Part shown: positions 19,090-28,539 of the stretch, piece by piece
Numbering within the stretch: position 1 is the stretch's first letter
Layout: each line of letters starts with the position of its first letter
Source: Pegethrix bostrychoides GSE-TBD4-15B
GTDB lineage: Bacteria; Cyanobacteriota; Cyanobacteriia; Elainellales; Elainellaceae
Direction of reading: 5' to 3'
Assembly: GCA_019359155.1 (NCBI GenBank)
Contig: JAHHHV010000070.1
Span: forward strand, 1-64,000
Length of the DNA: 64,000 nucleotides
Translations under genes and position numbers: made by a program
Notes under the pieces: model-generated
Told to the model about the DNA's origin: nothing
The model's input: only the letters and a program-made list of their open reading frames with translations
Database searches by the model: none

Positions 19090-19420
19090 CAATCAGCGCT
19101 GCTCTGAGAGATGCTAATGAGGTGCCCACACCATCAAGAGAGGGCTGCAATATAAATTGTCTGGAGTAAACTGCTGTTTTAATTGCATCTTCGTAGGAGA
19201 ATAGCTGATATCCAATTTGTCGGATTGATTTTAGATTTGCGGTTTTAAGCTGATTTTCGCCAAGCTAATTTTCGTCGAGCAGACGGAGCGTCCAGGCTTG
19301 AAACCGCTTTTGAGCAGCTAGCGTTGACCTGACTGGCTCTCTTTTGCGGGTCAAAATTCAAAATTCAAACTCTAAAATTCAAACTCTCAAGTTTTTAGTC
19401 AACCCTCAGCTTGCGATCTG
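19090..19420. other. crtP-crtB spacer with short repeats
   Basis: 331 bases with no gene. Near its end (19353-19387) an AT-rich heptamer-like array occurs: AAAATTC, then AAAATTCAAACTCT twice in tandem. This resembles the short tandemly repeated sequences known from cyanobacterial intergenic DNA. The spacer is long enough for crtB to have its own promoter. Confidence 0.6.
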
Positions 19421-20350
19421 ATGCTGCAATTGCCTGAATCCCCTCCTGTGACGACATTGGTTCCTTTAGAAACTGCCTACGAACTCTGCCGCCAAATCAC
19501 GGCAGAATATTCCAAGACGTTTTACCTCGGCACCCTGCTGATGCCGCCAGAAAAGCGTCGGGCAGTCTGGGCAATCTACGTCTGGTGCCGTCGAACCGAT
19601 GAGCTGGTGGATGGACCGCGCTCGGAGCAAACCACCAACGCTACGCTGGACGAGTGGGAGCAACAGCTCGAATCGCTGTTTGCTGGACGGCCACTGGATG
19701 ACATGGACGTGGCGCTGGTCGATAGCCTAGAGCGTTTTCCGATCAGCATTCAGCCATTCCGCGACATGATCGCCGGACAGCGGATGGATCTCTACCGCAG
19801 TCGCTACGAAACCTTTGAAGAGCTTCAGCTCTACTGCTATCGCGTCGCAGGCACAGTCGGGCTGATGACAACTCCCGTAATGGGCGTGGATACCAGCAAC
19901 CAGCGCACGCCTTGGGCAAAAGCGCAGGAGTCCAAACAGCCCGAGCCGAAAGCCGTGGCGCTGGGCATTGCCAACCAGCTCACCAATATTTTGCGAGATG
20001 TCGGCGAAGATGCGCGGCGCGGACGCATCTATCTGCCGCTGGAAGACCTAGAGCGCTTCCAGTACAGCGAAAAAGATTTGCTCAATGGCGTCATCGACGA
20101 GCGCTGGCGTGACCTGATGCAGTTTCAGATTGCCAGAGCGCGTCAATTTTTTACAGAAGCTGAGCAGGGCGTCAGCCTCCTGAGTTCTGATGCTCGCTTC
20201 CCAGTTTGGGCGGCGCTGATGCTCTATCGCGGCATCTTAGAAGTGATCGAAAAAAATCAGTACGACGTGTTTAATCAGCGAGCTTACGTGCCAAGCTGGC
20301 GTAAAATGTTCTACCTGCCGCTGGCCAAGCTGCGGGCTGAAGTGATTTGA
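19421..20350 (+). CDS. crtB: 15-cis-phytoene synthase CrtB
   Basis: Condenses two geranylgeranyl diphosphates to phytoene, the first committed carotenoid step. 309 residues, normal length. The first Asp-rich substrate/magnesium motif is RRTDELVDGP and the second is ANQLTNILRDVGEDARRGR; YSKTFYLGTLLMP and RVAGTVGLM are also typical. Follows crtP; overlaps by one base (TGA/ATG) with the downstream LD-carboxypeptidase gene, so these two are coupled. Confidence 0.96.
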   Translation: MLQLPESPPVTTLVPLETAYELCRQITAEYSKTFYLGTLLMPPEKRRAVWAIYVWCRRTDELVDGPRSEQTTNATLDEWEQQLESLFAGRPLDDMDVALVDSLERFPISIQPFRDMIAGQRMDLYRSRYETFEELQLYCYRVAGTVGLMTTPVMGVDTSNQRTPWAKAQESKQPEPKAVALGIANQLTNILRDVGEDARRGRIYLPLEDLERFQYSEKDLLNGVIDERWRDLMQFQIARARQFFTEAEQGVSLLSSDARFPVWAALMLYRGILEVIEKNQYDVFNQRAYVPSWRKMFYLPLAKLRAEVI

Positions 20351-21246
20351 TGCAGTGCCAGATGCCGCCGCCGTTGCGTCCCGGCGCTCTAATTTCGGTG
20401 ATTGCACCCAGCGGCGCGCTGCGTGAACGCGATGCCCTCGAAAAAGGCACGCAGATCTGGCAATCACGCGGCTATCGGCTCCAGTTGGGAGCGGGCTACG
20501 ACGATCGCTGGGGCTATCTAGCGGGTACAGATCAGGCGCGGCGAGCACAGCTCACAGCCGCCCTGCAAGACCCAGACTGCAAGGCACTGCTTTGTCTTAG
20601 AGGTGGCTACGGTGGGGCGCGGCTCTTGGAAGACTGGCAGTGGCCCCCTGAAACCGGCGTTCAACCTAAATGGCTGATTGGCTTTTCGGATATTACTAGC
20701 CTGCTCTGGGGGCTGGCTGGTGAGGGAATAGCCGGGCTACATGCACCATTGCTCACCACCATCCATGCTGAGCCGGATTGGTCAGTGCAGCGGCTGTTTG
20801 ACTGTCTCGAAGGCCGCAGCCTAAAGCCTTTGCAGGGAACAGGCTGGGGCGGCGGCAAAGCCAGCGGCATCTTGCTGCCTGCGAATCTGACTGTGGCGAC
20901 GCATCTGCTCGGTACGGCAGCTCAGCCCGATCTCACCGACACGATTTTGGCCTTTGAAGATGTCTCTGAAGCACCCTACCGGATCGATCGAATGCTGACC
21001 CAGTGGCGGATGCTGGGTGCATTTCGGGGAGTCAAAGGCGTCGTCACCGGACGCTTTAGCCAGTGCGAACCTACGCCCAATATTCCCAGCTTCACGGTGG
21101 CAGAAGTGCTGCGCGACCGCTTGGGTGACCTGGGACTCCCGATTATTTCTGATTTACCGTTTGGACATGAGGGCGTGAATGCCGCTTTGCCAGTGGGTGT
21201 CCCCGTCGAGCTAGATAGCGATCTGGGTCAGCTCAGCTTTATCTAG
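20350..21246 (+). CDS. LD-carboxypeptidase, peptidase family S66
   Basis: 298 residues from ATG 20350. Family S66 enzymes cut the L,D bond that releases the terminal D-alanine of murein tetrapeptides during cell-wall recycling (LdcA type); microcin-resistance MccF is a relative. The serine nucleophile is in LIGFSDITSLLW, the catalytic glutamate in AFEDVSEAPYRIDRML, and the histidine in LPFGHEGVNAALPVG. LRGGYGGARLL is also conserved. Coupled to crtB by the TGATG overlap. Its 3' end overlaps the 3' end of the convergent cheA-like gene by 8 bp. Confidence 0.9.
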   Translation: MQCQMPPPLRPGALISVIAPSGALRERDALEKGTQIWQSRGYRLQLGAGYDDRWGYLAGTDQARRAQLTAALQDPDCKALLCLRGGYGGARLLEDWQWPPETGVQPKWLIGFSDITSLLWGLAGEGIAGLHAPLLTTIHAEPDWSVQRLFDCLEGRSLKPLQGTGWGGGKASGILLPANLTVATHLLGTAAQPDLTDTILAFEDVSEAPYRIDRMLTQWRMLGAFRGVKGVVTGRFSQCEPTPNIPSFTVAEVLRDRLGDLGLPIISDLPFGHEGVNAALPVGVPVELDSDLGQLSFI

Positions 21247-24073
21247 AACCAGAATCTAGAGCCAGACAGCTCTCTAGCGTCCGCAGCAGCTCTTTGTCGA
21301 GATAGGGTTTGGTCAGATAGGCGGATGCTCCCAGCTGCTGAGCCATCTGGCGGTACTTTTCGCTACTGCGGTAGGTGAGCATAATCACCGGGCATGTCAT
21401 TCCCTGCTGACGACAGCGGCTCAGAAACTCCAGACCGTTCATGCGCGGCATTTCAATATCGCAAATTACCGCTGCAATGCTGGAGCGCAGCCGCAGCTGG
21501 GCAATTGCCTCCCAGCCGTCTTTAGCCTGGAGCACCGGGTAACCCGCCTTGGCCAGCGTCGTGGACAGCGCGTGGCGAATCGTCAGCGAGTCATCCACCA
21601 CCAGCACCGTTGGAATGCTGGTGGTAGACAGCTTTTCGGGAGGCGGAGCCGAGATGGAGCAGATGGATTCGCCCTGGGAAAATTGCAGCCATTTTTCGAT
21701 TAGGGCTGGACCGTCCAGCACTGGAGCCAAGCGGCCATCGGCTAAAATCGTGCAGCCCGCGAGTCCAATGGGCGGAGCCACTGCATCGTTAAACGGCTTG
21801 ATCATCAGATCTTGCTCCAGCACAATCTGCTCCACCTTCAGTGCAATCACCTCTTCGCCATGTGAGATCAGCAGCAGCGGAAATTTCGTCGGCTTCTGCC
21901 AGGATTCACGCTGGCTGGTCATCTCCTGGTTCTCCAGCGCCTCCATGGCGCGGGGATAGTTGTAGCTCAGCAGCAGCGCTTCTGGATAGATCGGCACAAA
22001 TCGCCCCTGCCAGCGATAAAACTGCTGATCTTGATCCGCCTGAAGCTGCTGCTGGGCAGCCACCGTGATCGCCTCCAGCATATCTACCGGAATCGCCAGC
22101 AAATTGCCCTGAATGCTGAAGACCAGCAGCTTAGTAATCATTAGGGTCAGCGGCAGTCGCAGCGTGAAGGTTGTGCCGCGTCCCAGCTTAGAATCCAGCG
22201 TCACCACGCCCTTGAGCGCATTCACCTGAAACTGCACCGCATAGAGTCCCATGCCTCGCCCCGACAGGCTGCTGACTTCTCTCGCGGTTGAAAATCCTGG
22301 CGAGAACAGATAGTCGTAGAGCCTTTGCGGCGAGAGCGTTTCGGCCTCAGCAGTCGGCATGAGTCCTTGCTCAACGACCGCCGCCCGGATCTGCTCGGGG
22401 TCAATGCCCTGGCCGTCGTCCTGCACTTCTAAATAGGTTTGGTTACCGCGATGCCAAGCCTGGATTGTGATCTTGCCCTGAGCCGGTTTGCCAATCGCCT
22501 GCCGCAGTTCGGGTGACTCAATGCCGTGGTCAAAGGCGTTCCGCAGCAGATGCACCAGCGGATCGTAGAGCTTTTCTAAAATTGCTTTGTCCACCAACGT
22601 CTGGCTGCCGCGCAGGTCGAGCGTCACCTGCTTGCCCTCAGCAATTGCCAGATCGCGCACCATCCGCGGAAACTGATTGAACAGCTCGCTGACGGGCAGC
22701 ATCTGCGCCTGAAACAGATTGTTCTGCACCTGCTTCAGCGTTTTTTGCTTTTGCTTATCAAGGTGCTGCATCCGCTGGTCGAGCAGCAGCAGATCTTGAA
22801 TGGCCTCGCCCAGCTGCGCCATCTCTTCCACCACAGCCTGAGCGGTGGTTTGCAGGTATTCCTGGCTGCGGCTGCGGCTGCTGAGGCGACGCAGTCGCTT
22901 GGTGCTAATGGATCTGGCTGGCGGCTGGGAGGTAGGCAGCGGGCTGAGCGATGGGGTCAGCGGCACTAGCGGCGGCGACCACTGCTGCGACCAGCGGTTG
23001 AGACTGACGGTAAGCTGTCGAACGCGATTAAAGCACTGCGCCATCGATTCAATCGTCTCGACCTGCTGCTCATGCTGAGAGCGAAAGCGGTTGTCCTGGG
23101 TGGCCAGCTCGCTGACTAAGTTACTGAGCAGCTCTAGCCTTGTCCCGTCCGACCGCACATTCAGCGAGCGTTGAGCAGCAGGCAGCAGCGCCTGGGTCAG
23201 TGAAGAGACTAGTCCCGCATCGATTGGCTCTGGAGTATTGCCTATCAAGCTTTCGCTGGCCTGATACTGATTGGCCTGATACTGATTGGCCTGATACTGA
23301 TTGGCCTGATACTGGCTAGCCTGGTATTCATCCCACCATTCCGCAACGGCAGAGTCTAGCTCATCTGCCACGGGGATTTGGGGATCAAGCTGGGGATCAA
23401 GCTGGGCGGCATAGAGAGAACGCAGCTCTGCCAGCGCCGATTCGCCAATGGTTCGCGGCTGATCTGGAGTCTGCTGGAGTGCCGTGAGGCTACGCTCGCT
23501 GCTAGCGACGAAATTAGGGAGCTGAGCCAGTTCGCCTAACCCCCTAAAAATCTGGAGCTGCGCTTTGAGGGCAATCAAAATATCGGCATCGGCAGGCTGA
23601 GCCAGAATCGTCTCTAGCCGCTGCAACCCTTTCTCAATATCGACAGCGAATAGGAAATTGCTGCTCTGCCGGGGCGAGAGCTTTACCTCCAGCTCTCGCC
23701 AAATCGGATTGGTTACCGCCGCCTGGGCAATATCATCGCTGCTGCCCATATGAATCTCTTCCATCAGGGGCGTTTTGAGGCAGTCGAAAGCTTGCAACAT
23801 CAGACTTTCTAGCTCCAGATCCACGCTGAGCGAGGCACGCGAGCAGGTTTTGAGCACGGTTTCTAGGCTGTGTGCCAAGGTTTGAATCTGGCTCAGCCCA
23901 ACGCAGGCCGCGCCGCCTTTAATCGAATGCGCGGCTCGCATCAGGCTGTGCATTTTGGTGGGGCTATGGTCTTGCTGCAAGTCCAGCAGCCCTGCCTCCA
24001 GGGTTTGCAGCAGCTCCGGCACTTCTTGCAAAAAGAACTGATAGGACTCATGCGGACGAAAATCAGATACCAT
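21239..24073 (-). CDS. CheA-type hybrid histidine kinase with receiver (PixL-like)
   Basis: 944 residues. Order: Hpt domain with phospho-histidine His49 (RAAHSIKGGAAC), a long linker, a dimerisation/HATPase domain (N-box LLRNAFDHGIESPE, VQDDGQGID, GRGMGLYAV), a CheW-like domain, and a C-terminal receiver (VLVVDDSLTIRHAL, phospho-aspartate in VICDIEMPRMNG, lysine in YLTKPYL). This is the PixL/CheA layout of cyanobacterial phototaxis. The linker contains a 15-bp tandem repeat giving repeated QYQAN units (about residues 253-272). Last gene of the cheW-receptor-cheA unit. No separate CheY gene is in the cluster, so the fused receiver or a receiver elsewhere must act as output. Confidence 0.9.
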   Translation of the reverse strand: MVSDFRPHESYQFFLQEVPELLQTLEAGLLDLQQDHSPTKMHSLMRAAHSIKGGAACVGLSQIQTLAHSLETVLKTCSRASLSVDLELESLMLQAFDCLKTPLMEEIHMGSSDDIAQAAVTNPIWRELEVKLSPRQSSNFLFAVDIEKGLQRLETILAQPADADILIALKAQLQIFRGLGELAQLPNFVASSERSLTALQQTPDQPRTIGESALAELRSLYAAQLDPQLDPQIPVADELDSAVAEWWDEYQASQYQANQYQANQYQANQYQASESLIGNTPEPIDAGLVSSLTQALLPAAQRSLNVRSDGTRLELLSNLVSELATQDNRFRSQHEQQVETIESMAQCFNRVRQLTVSLNRWSQQWSPPLVPLTPSLSPLPTSQPPARSISTKRLRRLSSRSRSQEYLQTTAQAVVEEMAQLGEAIQDLLLLDQRMQHLDKQKQKTLKQVQNNLFQAQMLPVSELFNQFPRMVRDLAIAEGKQVTLDLRGSQTLVDKAILEKLYDPLVHLLRNAFDHGIESPELRQAIGKPAQGKITIQAWHRGNQTYLEVQDDGQGIDPEQIRAAVVEQGLMPTAEAETLSPQRLYDYLFSPGFSTAREVSSLSGRGMGLYAVQFQVNALKGVVTLDSKLGRGTTFTLRLPLTLMITKLLVFSIQGNLLAIPVDMLEAITVAAQQQLQADQDQQFYRWQGRFVPIYPEALLLSYNYPRAMEALENQEMTSQRESWQKPTKFPLLLISHGEEVIALKVEQIVLEQDLMIKPFNDAVAPPIGLAGCTILADGRLAPVLDGPALIEKWLQFSQGESICSISAPPPEKLSTTSIPTVLVVDDSLTIRHALSTTLAKAGYPVLQAKDGWEAIAQLRLRSSIAAVICDIEMPRMNGLEFLSRCRQQGMTCPVIMLTYRSSEKYRQMAQQLGASAYLTKPYLDKELLRTLESCLALDSGSR
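23258..23317 (-). repeat. 15-bp tandem repeat x4 inside the cheA-like gene
   Basis: Unit GGCCTGATACTGATT, four copies (the last diverged at its end) plus a degenerate fifth to 23332. In frame it encodes repeated Gln-Tyr-Gln-Ala-Asn in the Hpt-to-kinase linker. Confidence 0.9.
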
Positions 24074-24108
24074 GTCGCGGCCTCGCTTTTAGCTCACTGC
24101 ACCTTTGG

Positions 24109-27100
24109 CTATTGCACCTTGAACTGCGTGACGCTCTCCTGCAACGTCTCCGCCACGCCCAAGAGCTTTTTGAACGAAGCCGAGACATGCAGCGACTGCT
24201 CAGAAGTGCTGCGAGCAATCGCCTCCACGTCCTGTACCGTGCTAGAGACCGAGGCTGAAGCTTTGGTTTGGGCGTTGGCCGACTGAGCAATTTCTTCGAC
24301 GAGCTGCCGGATTTCACCGCTGACTGTGGCAATCGAAGTCAGCTTTTGGCGCGTCGTTTCTACCAGCTCAGTCCCGGAAACCACCTGTTCCAAGCCCGCC
24401 TCCATTGCCGTCACCACCTGATTGGTCTCCGACTGGATCTCTTCAACGATCTGCTCAATCTCGCGGGTGGCGGCGCTAGAACGTTCGGCCAGCGACCGGA
24501 CTTCTTCGGCCACCACCACAAAGCCTTGACCTTCGCTGAGCGGCCCGTTTGCCTCAATCGAGGCATTCAGCGCCAGCACATGCGTCTGGTTGGCCAAATC
24601 GCGGATCAGGCTGACGACGCGCGAAATTTTCTGCGAGGCTTCGCCCAAGCGCTTCACCTTCTGTGCCGTTTCGCCCACGGTTTCTTGGATCGCCAGGATG
24701 CCGTCTACGGTACGGTTCATCGCTGCATCGCCATCATGCAGCGTCTGGTCGGCCTGCTGGACTTTGTGCTGGGCGGCTTGGGCATTCGCGGCTACGCTCT
24801 GCATCGAGTCGGCCATCGCCTGAATCTGCCCCAGCGCCAGCGTAATTGACTCAGCCTGCCGCCTTGCCCCGGTCGAGAGCGTGCTGATCTCAGCTTCACT
24901 ACTCTGAGCGGTTTGGGAGACGGCTTCGGCAGAGGACTGTACCTGCCAAACCAGGCGCTGCAAGTTTTCAATCGTAGCGTTGAGGAACTGCGCCACCGTG
25001 CCAATCTCGCCGTCTAGGCTGCGGGCGCGCACAGTCAAATTGCCCTGGAACGCTTCGCCCATGTCGCTCAGCAGGGCTTCAAGCTGCCCCTGGATTGCCT
25101 CTTTCTGGTGGCGCTGCTCCTGCGAAGCTAGCTCAGCCTGCTGTCGGGCTTGATCCAGCTTCTCAATAAAGCTGATGTGGTCGAGTGCATATTCCATCTG
25201 GGTGGCCAGCTCCGAGAAAAAGTCTAGCTCTGGTTTTTGCCAAACACGTGCCTTAGAGCAATGATGGGCAATCAGCAGCCCCCAGAGCTGGTTGTCTTTG
25301 CGGATGGGCGCGACCAGATTGGCCTTCACGTCATATTGCTCCAGCGTCCGGATATGGCAGTCCGACAGCCCCGGCTCTTGATAGATATCGTTGATTGCCC
25401 GGACTCGTCCGTTGCGATACAGCTCAACATAGCGCCCCCGGAAGCAGGGATCGTCAATTTTGGCCTCTAAGACGCGCGGAAAACCGGGCATCACGGATTC
25501 GGCCACCATCGTACCGCCCCAGTTGGCATCAAACTGATAGACCATCACCCGATCGGTTTTCAGGGTTCGCAGCCCGCCCTGAGTCACGGTTTTGAGGATA
25601 TCCTCACGGCTAAGCGACTGGCGCGCCCGGAAGGCAATATCGCCAAACAGTCTGGCTCTGGTAGCGCTGGCCTGACTTTTCTCCAGAAAGCTGAGATGAT
25701 CCATCGCATATTCAATTTGGGTGGCTGCCTGCGCGAAGAAGTCGATCTCCGACTTTTGCCAGTTGCGCGGGCTGCTGCACTGATGGGCAATCAGTAGCCC
25801 AACTAGCTCGTTGTTTTGACGCAGCGGCGCGACCAGATTGGCCTTGACACTATATTTCTCCAGCGTCCGAATATGGCAGTCGGTGAGGCCGGGTTCCTGA
25901 CGAATATTGCTGATTGCCCGCACCCGTCCAGCTTTATATAGCTCGACATAGCGCCCCCGGAAGCAGGGATCGTCAATTTTTTCGTCCAGCACTCTGGGAT
26001 ATTCCGCCAGCACTGACTCGGCCACCATTGTGCCGCTCCAGTCTGCGTCAAATCGGTAGACCAACACCCGGTCAGCGCTGAGAATCTGTCGGGTTCCCTG
26101 AGCTGCCAGCCGCAGCAGATCGTTCAGATCATGCGACTGCCGTGCCCGGAAGGAGATCTCGCCAAAAAACCAGGCGCGCTGGGTGGCAGCTTCCTGCTGC
26201 TGAGCGGCAGTGATAAAGTCAAGGCTGTCTTCGGTTTCGGCGGCGAGCTGCGACATGAAATCAATGTCAGCCTGCGTCCAGATGCGCGCCGCAAGACACT
26301 GATGAGCAATCAGCAAGCCCCAGAGCTGCTCGTCTTGGCGGATTGGCACGACCAGATTGGCTCGGACGCGATATTGCTCCAGCAGCCGCACATAGCAGTC
26401 CGTCATCCCCGGCTCCTGGTAGATGTCGTTGATGGCTCGCATCCGGCCATTTTGATATTGGCTGACATACTTCTGCCGAAAGCAGGGATCGCCAATTGTC
26501 TCGTTGAGCACGGCAGGCAGTCCGTCGGCAATCGATTCGGCCACCATCGTGCCGCTCCAGTCGGGGTTGAAGCGGTAGACCACTACCCGGTCAGCGCCCA
26601 GATACTGCCGCGCCCCCTGCACCACCGTTTCATATAGGATCTCCAGCTTGGGCGACTGCCGGGTGCGCGCTGACAAACTGCTAAATAGCTGCCGCTGCTG
26701 AGCCTGCCGCTGCTGAGCCTGCCGCATTACCTGCATTTGGCTAGAGAGCTGCTTCAGGCGGTCTTCCAGCTGCAACAGTTCATTGCCCTCTGAGCCAAGT
26801 GGCACCAGCCTGCCCAATCGCGTCATCGCGGCATTGGCGTTCTCGATTGGCCGCAGCAAGCGCTGGCTCAGGAGGTTGGCTACCGCCACTGCTGCCACCG
26901 CGCTCAACATGCCGCCAAACAGCAGCGTCCCAGAACTAGGAAACAGATAGTTTGCCCCGCCAACTAGCAGAAGCGGCAACACACTAAATCCGACCGCCAT
27001 AATGGCCACCTGCTGCTTCAAGCCCCAATCCTGCCACCCGTGGGGTGACTTGGGGGATGTTGGTAGTACGGTAGCGAGTTCAGGCGCTGGGGCTGCTGAG

Positions 27101-27327
27101 GCTGCTGGGGCTGCTGTTGAGGCTGCTGGGACTGTCGCGAGCGGCGGCTCAGCAGCATGATCTAAGGGCAGCTCGATCGGGCTAGCATTGCCATTGAGCT
27201 GGATATCAAGGCTGCTGTCAAATCTGGGGAGATTGCTAAAGCTGCTCTTGACCTCTAGAACTGGCGCAGCTTCAAATTGATTGGGATAAGACTGATTGGG
27301 AAACGGGTCGGAGAAAGTTTCAGTCAC
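24109..27327 (-). CDS. Methyl-accepting photoreceptor with three DXCF cyanobacteriochrome GAF domains
   Basis: 1072 residues from GTG 27327. Order: Ala/Pro-rich N-terminus, two membrane helices (about 106-124 and 134-152), a HAMP-like linker, three tandem GAF domains (about 220-375, 395-545, 565-720), a coiled coil, and an MCP signalling domain (about 790-1072). Each GAF carries both cysteines of the DXCF bilin-binding class. The DPCF cysteines are C282, C455 and C628. The canonical chromophore cysteines are C311 (TDCY), C484 (TDCH) and C657 (SDCH). This is the PixJ layout with one more GAF than Synechocystis PixJ1, so it is probably a blue/green-type phototaxis receptor. GAF1 has Tyr instead of His after the canonical Cys. 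The MCP tip reads EANGPLSEGQGF where EAARAGE-type sequence is usual. Confidence 0.85.
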   Translation of the reverse strand: MTETFSDPFPNQSYPNQFEAAPVLEVKSSFSNLPRFDSSLDIQLNGNASPIELPLDHAAEPPLATVPAASTAAPAASAAPAPELATVLPTSPKSPHGWQDWGLKQQVAIMAVGFSVLPLLLVGGANYLFPSSGTLLFGGMLSAVAAVAVANLLSQRLLRPIENANAAMTRLGRLVPLGSEGNELLQLEDRLKQLSSQMQVMRQAQQRQAQQRQLFSSLSARTRQSPKLEILYETVVQGARQYLGADRVVVYRFNPDWSGTMVAESIADGLPAVLNETIGDPCFRQKYVSQYQNGRMRAINDIYQEPGMTDCYVRLLEQYRVRANLVVPIRQDEQLWGLLIAHQCLAARIWTQADIDFMSQLAAETEDSLDFITAAQQQEAATQRAWFFGEISFRARQSHDLNDLLRLAAQGTRQILSADRVLVYRFDADWSGTMVAESVLAEYPRVLDEKIDDPCFRGRYVELYKAGRVRAISNIRQEPGLTDCHIRTLEKYSVKANLVAPLRQNNELVGLLIAHQCSSPRNWQKSEIDFFAQAATQIEYAMDHLSFLEKSQASATRARLFGDIAFRARQSLSREDILKTVTQGGLRTLKTDRVMVYQFDANWGGTMVAESVMPGFPRVLEAKIDDPCFRGRYVELYRNGRVRAINDIYQEPGLSDCHIRTLEQYDVKANLVAPIRKDNQLWGLLIAHHCSKARVWQKPELDFFSELATQMEYALDHISFIEKLDQARQQAELASQEQRHQKEAIQGQLEALLSDMGEAFQGNLTVRARSLDGEIGTVAQFLNATIENLQRLVWQVQSSAEAVSQTAQSSEAEISTLSTGARRQAESITLALGQIQAMADSMQSVAANAQAAQHKVQQADQTLHDGDAAMNRTVDGILAIQETVGETAQKVKRLGEASQKISRVVSLIRDLANQTHVLALNASIEANGPLSEGQGFVVVAEEVRSLAERSSAATREIEQIVEEIQSETNQVVTAMEAGLEQVVSGTELVETTRQKLTSIATVSGEIRQLVEEIAQSANAQTKASASVSSTVQDVEAIARSTSEQSLHVSASFKKLLGVAETLQESVTQFKVQ

Positions 27328-27339
27328 GGATACCTGCCT

Positions 27340-27852
27340 CTAGTCTGCTTTTAATAGATCGAGAATTTTCGCTCCGTCCAGCACCAGTAAGGTCTTCTGA
27401 TCGGAGTTTTGGTACAGTCCCTTGAGGCAAAACGCCAGCTTGGGCGTCAGATCAATCGCCGACAGCGGCAGCGGCTGAATTTTGCTGGCCGCACAGAAAA
27501 TCAGCTGCCCCACCTGCTGCACTGCCATGCCGACATGCGACTGCATCCGGTGAATCACCATGACGCTCAGGTGCTGACGGCAGTTTTGGGCGAACAGCGT
27601 TTCTAGCCCTAAGAGCGCCGCTAAGTCAACAATCCATAACACTTCACCCCGATGGTTGCAGATGCCCATGACGGCCTTAGGCTGGTCAAAAATGGGCACT
27701 ATTTGGCTAGCTTCCAGGCTAAGTACCTCGCCTAGCTCTGCGGTCAAAATCAGCGCTTGCAGAGTCGGCGTGAGCTGGAAGCTGAGGAATTGGTAGCTTT
27801 TGTCAGCGGGTGCAGCTGGGTCTGAAGCCACGGAATATCTAAACTCACGCAC
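27340..27852 (-). CDS. CheW-like adaptor protein (PixI-like)
   Basis: 170 residues with one CheW fold: YQFLSFQLTPTLQALILTAE at the start, the conserved turn VMGICNHRGEVLWIVDLAALLG in the middle, and a C-terminal KTLLVLDGAKIL. CheW couples the receptor to the CheA kinase. GTG start with AGGAG upstream. First gene of the unit, 12 bp before the receptor gene. Its leader region (27853 onward) must carry the operon promoter. Confidence 0.88.
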   Translation of the reverse strand: MREFRYSVASDPAAPADKSYQFLSFQLTPTLQALILTAELGEVLSLEASQIVPIFDQPKAVMGICNHRGEVLWIVDLAALLGLETLFAQNCRQHLSVMVIHRMQSHVGMAVQQVGQLIFCAASKIQPLPLSAIDLTPKLAFCLKGLYQNSDQKTLLVLDGAKILDLLKAD

Positions 27853-28539
27853 GTAGGTTGCTCCTGGTCTGAGGCGCTGAGTAGCCTGACATACCTAACA
27901 AGTCCTAGCCAAGCCATAGCCAAGCTGAACTGATGCATTCCCTCACTCAGCGTCAAGCCAACCGCCGAGCATGAAGTAAGCATAAGGGTCGCAGGCTATT
28001 TTTCAGGTGATGCAAGGAGGGTCACTGGCTTTAGTACCCTGTATTTTAGCTTTAGAATTTCAGCTTTAGATTAAGTTGGATCAGTAATTAAAAGGATAAT
28101 AGAGGTGTTTTTTCTAACTGTCACAGCCGGAAAGGTAGAGTTGGACTGCTGCTCTAACCGCGACTTGCACTGAAAAAACAGCTCTGACTTGCGGCTTCTC
28201 TAAAGCTAATCCCGTTTACCATTTGAGCTAGGCTGAGATTAGACATCCATCAGGAAAGCTTATTGTTGAAGATATATTTTTATTAGGGACACAGTTCAAC
28301 ACAGTTTATTTAGGAAGACAGTTTGTTGGAGACATAGTTTGTTTAGGGATAAGGTTTGTTGGGGATAAAGTGGTTAGATATACGGTTAATCTAGCTAGAT
28401 TGAGCTAATTCCCTGCTGCTTTCCGTCTGCTTTCTATCTCTGTCTATCGCCACTAGGAATGCTTCCCCCTATATTAAAAATACTTCGCCTAGACCGCCAG
28501 TTTAACTCAAATTAACATCGCCCCAAGGCGCTACCTGCC
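27853..28539. other. Spacer between divergent cheW and WD40-kinase genes
   Basis: 687 bases with no gene. It must carry promoters in both directions. A stretch at 28281-28375 is a degenerate direct repeat of about 17 bp built on A(C/T)AGTTTGTT-TAGGGAT-like units (at least five imperfect copies). Unlike the other repeats in the window, it lies 165 bases from the nearest gene. Confidence 0.5.

Noticed and set aside
28139-28250. tRNA-like string (ACCATTTGAGCTA) on the reverse strand.
   Set aside because: No T-loop GGTTCGAATCC-type sequence and no acceptor stem pairing.
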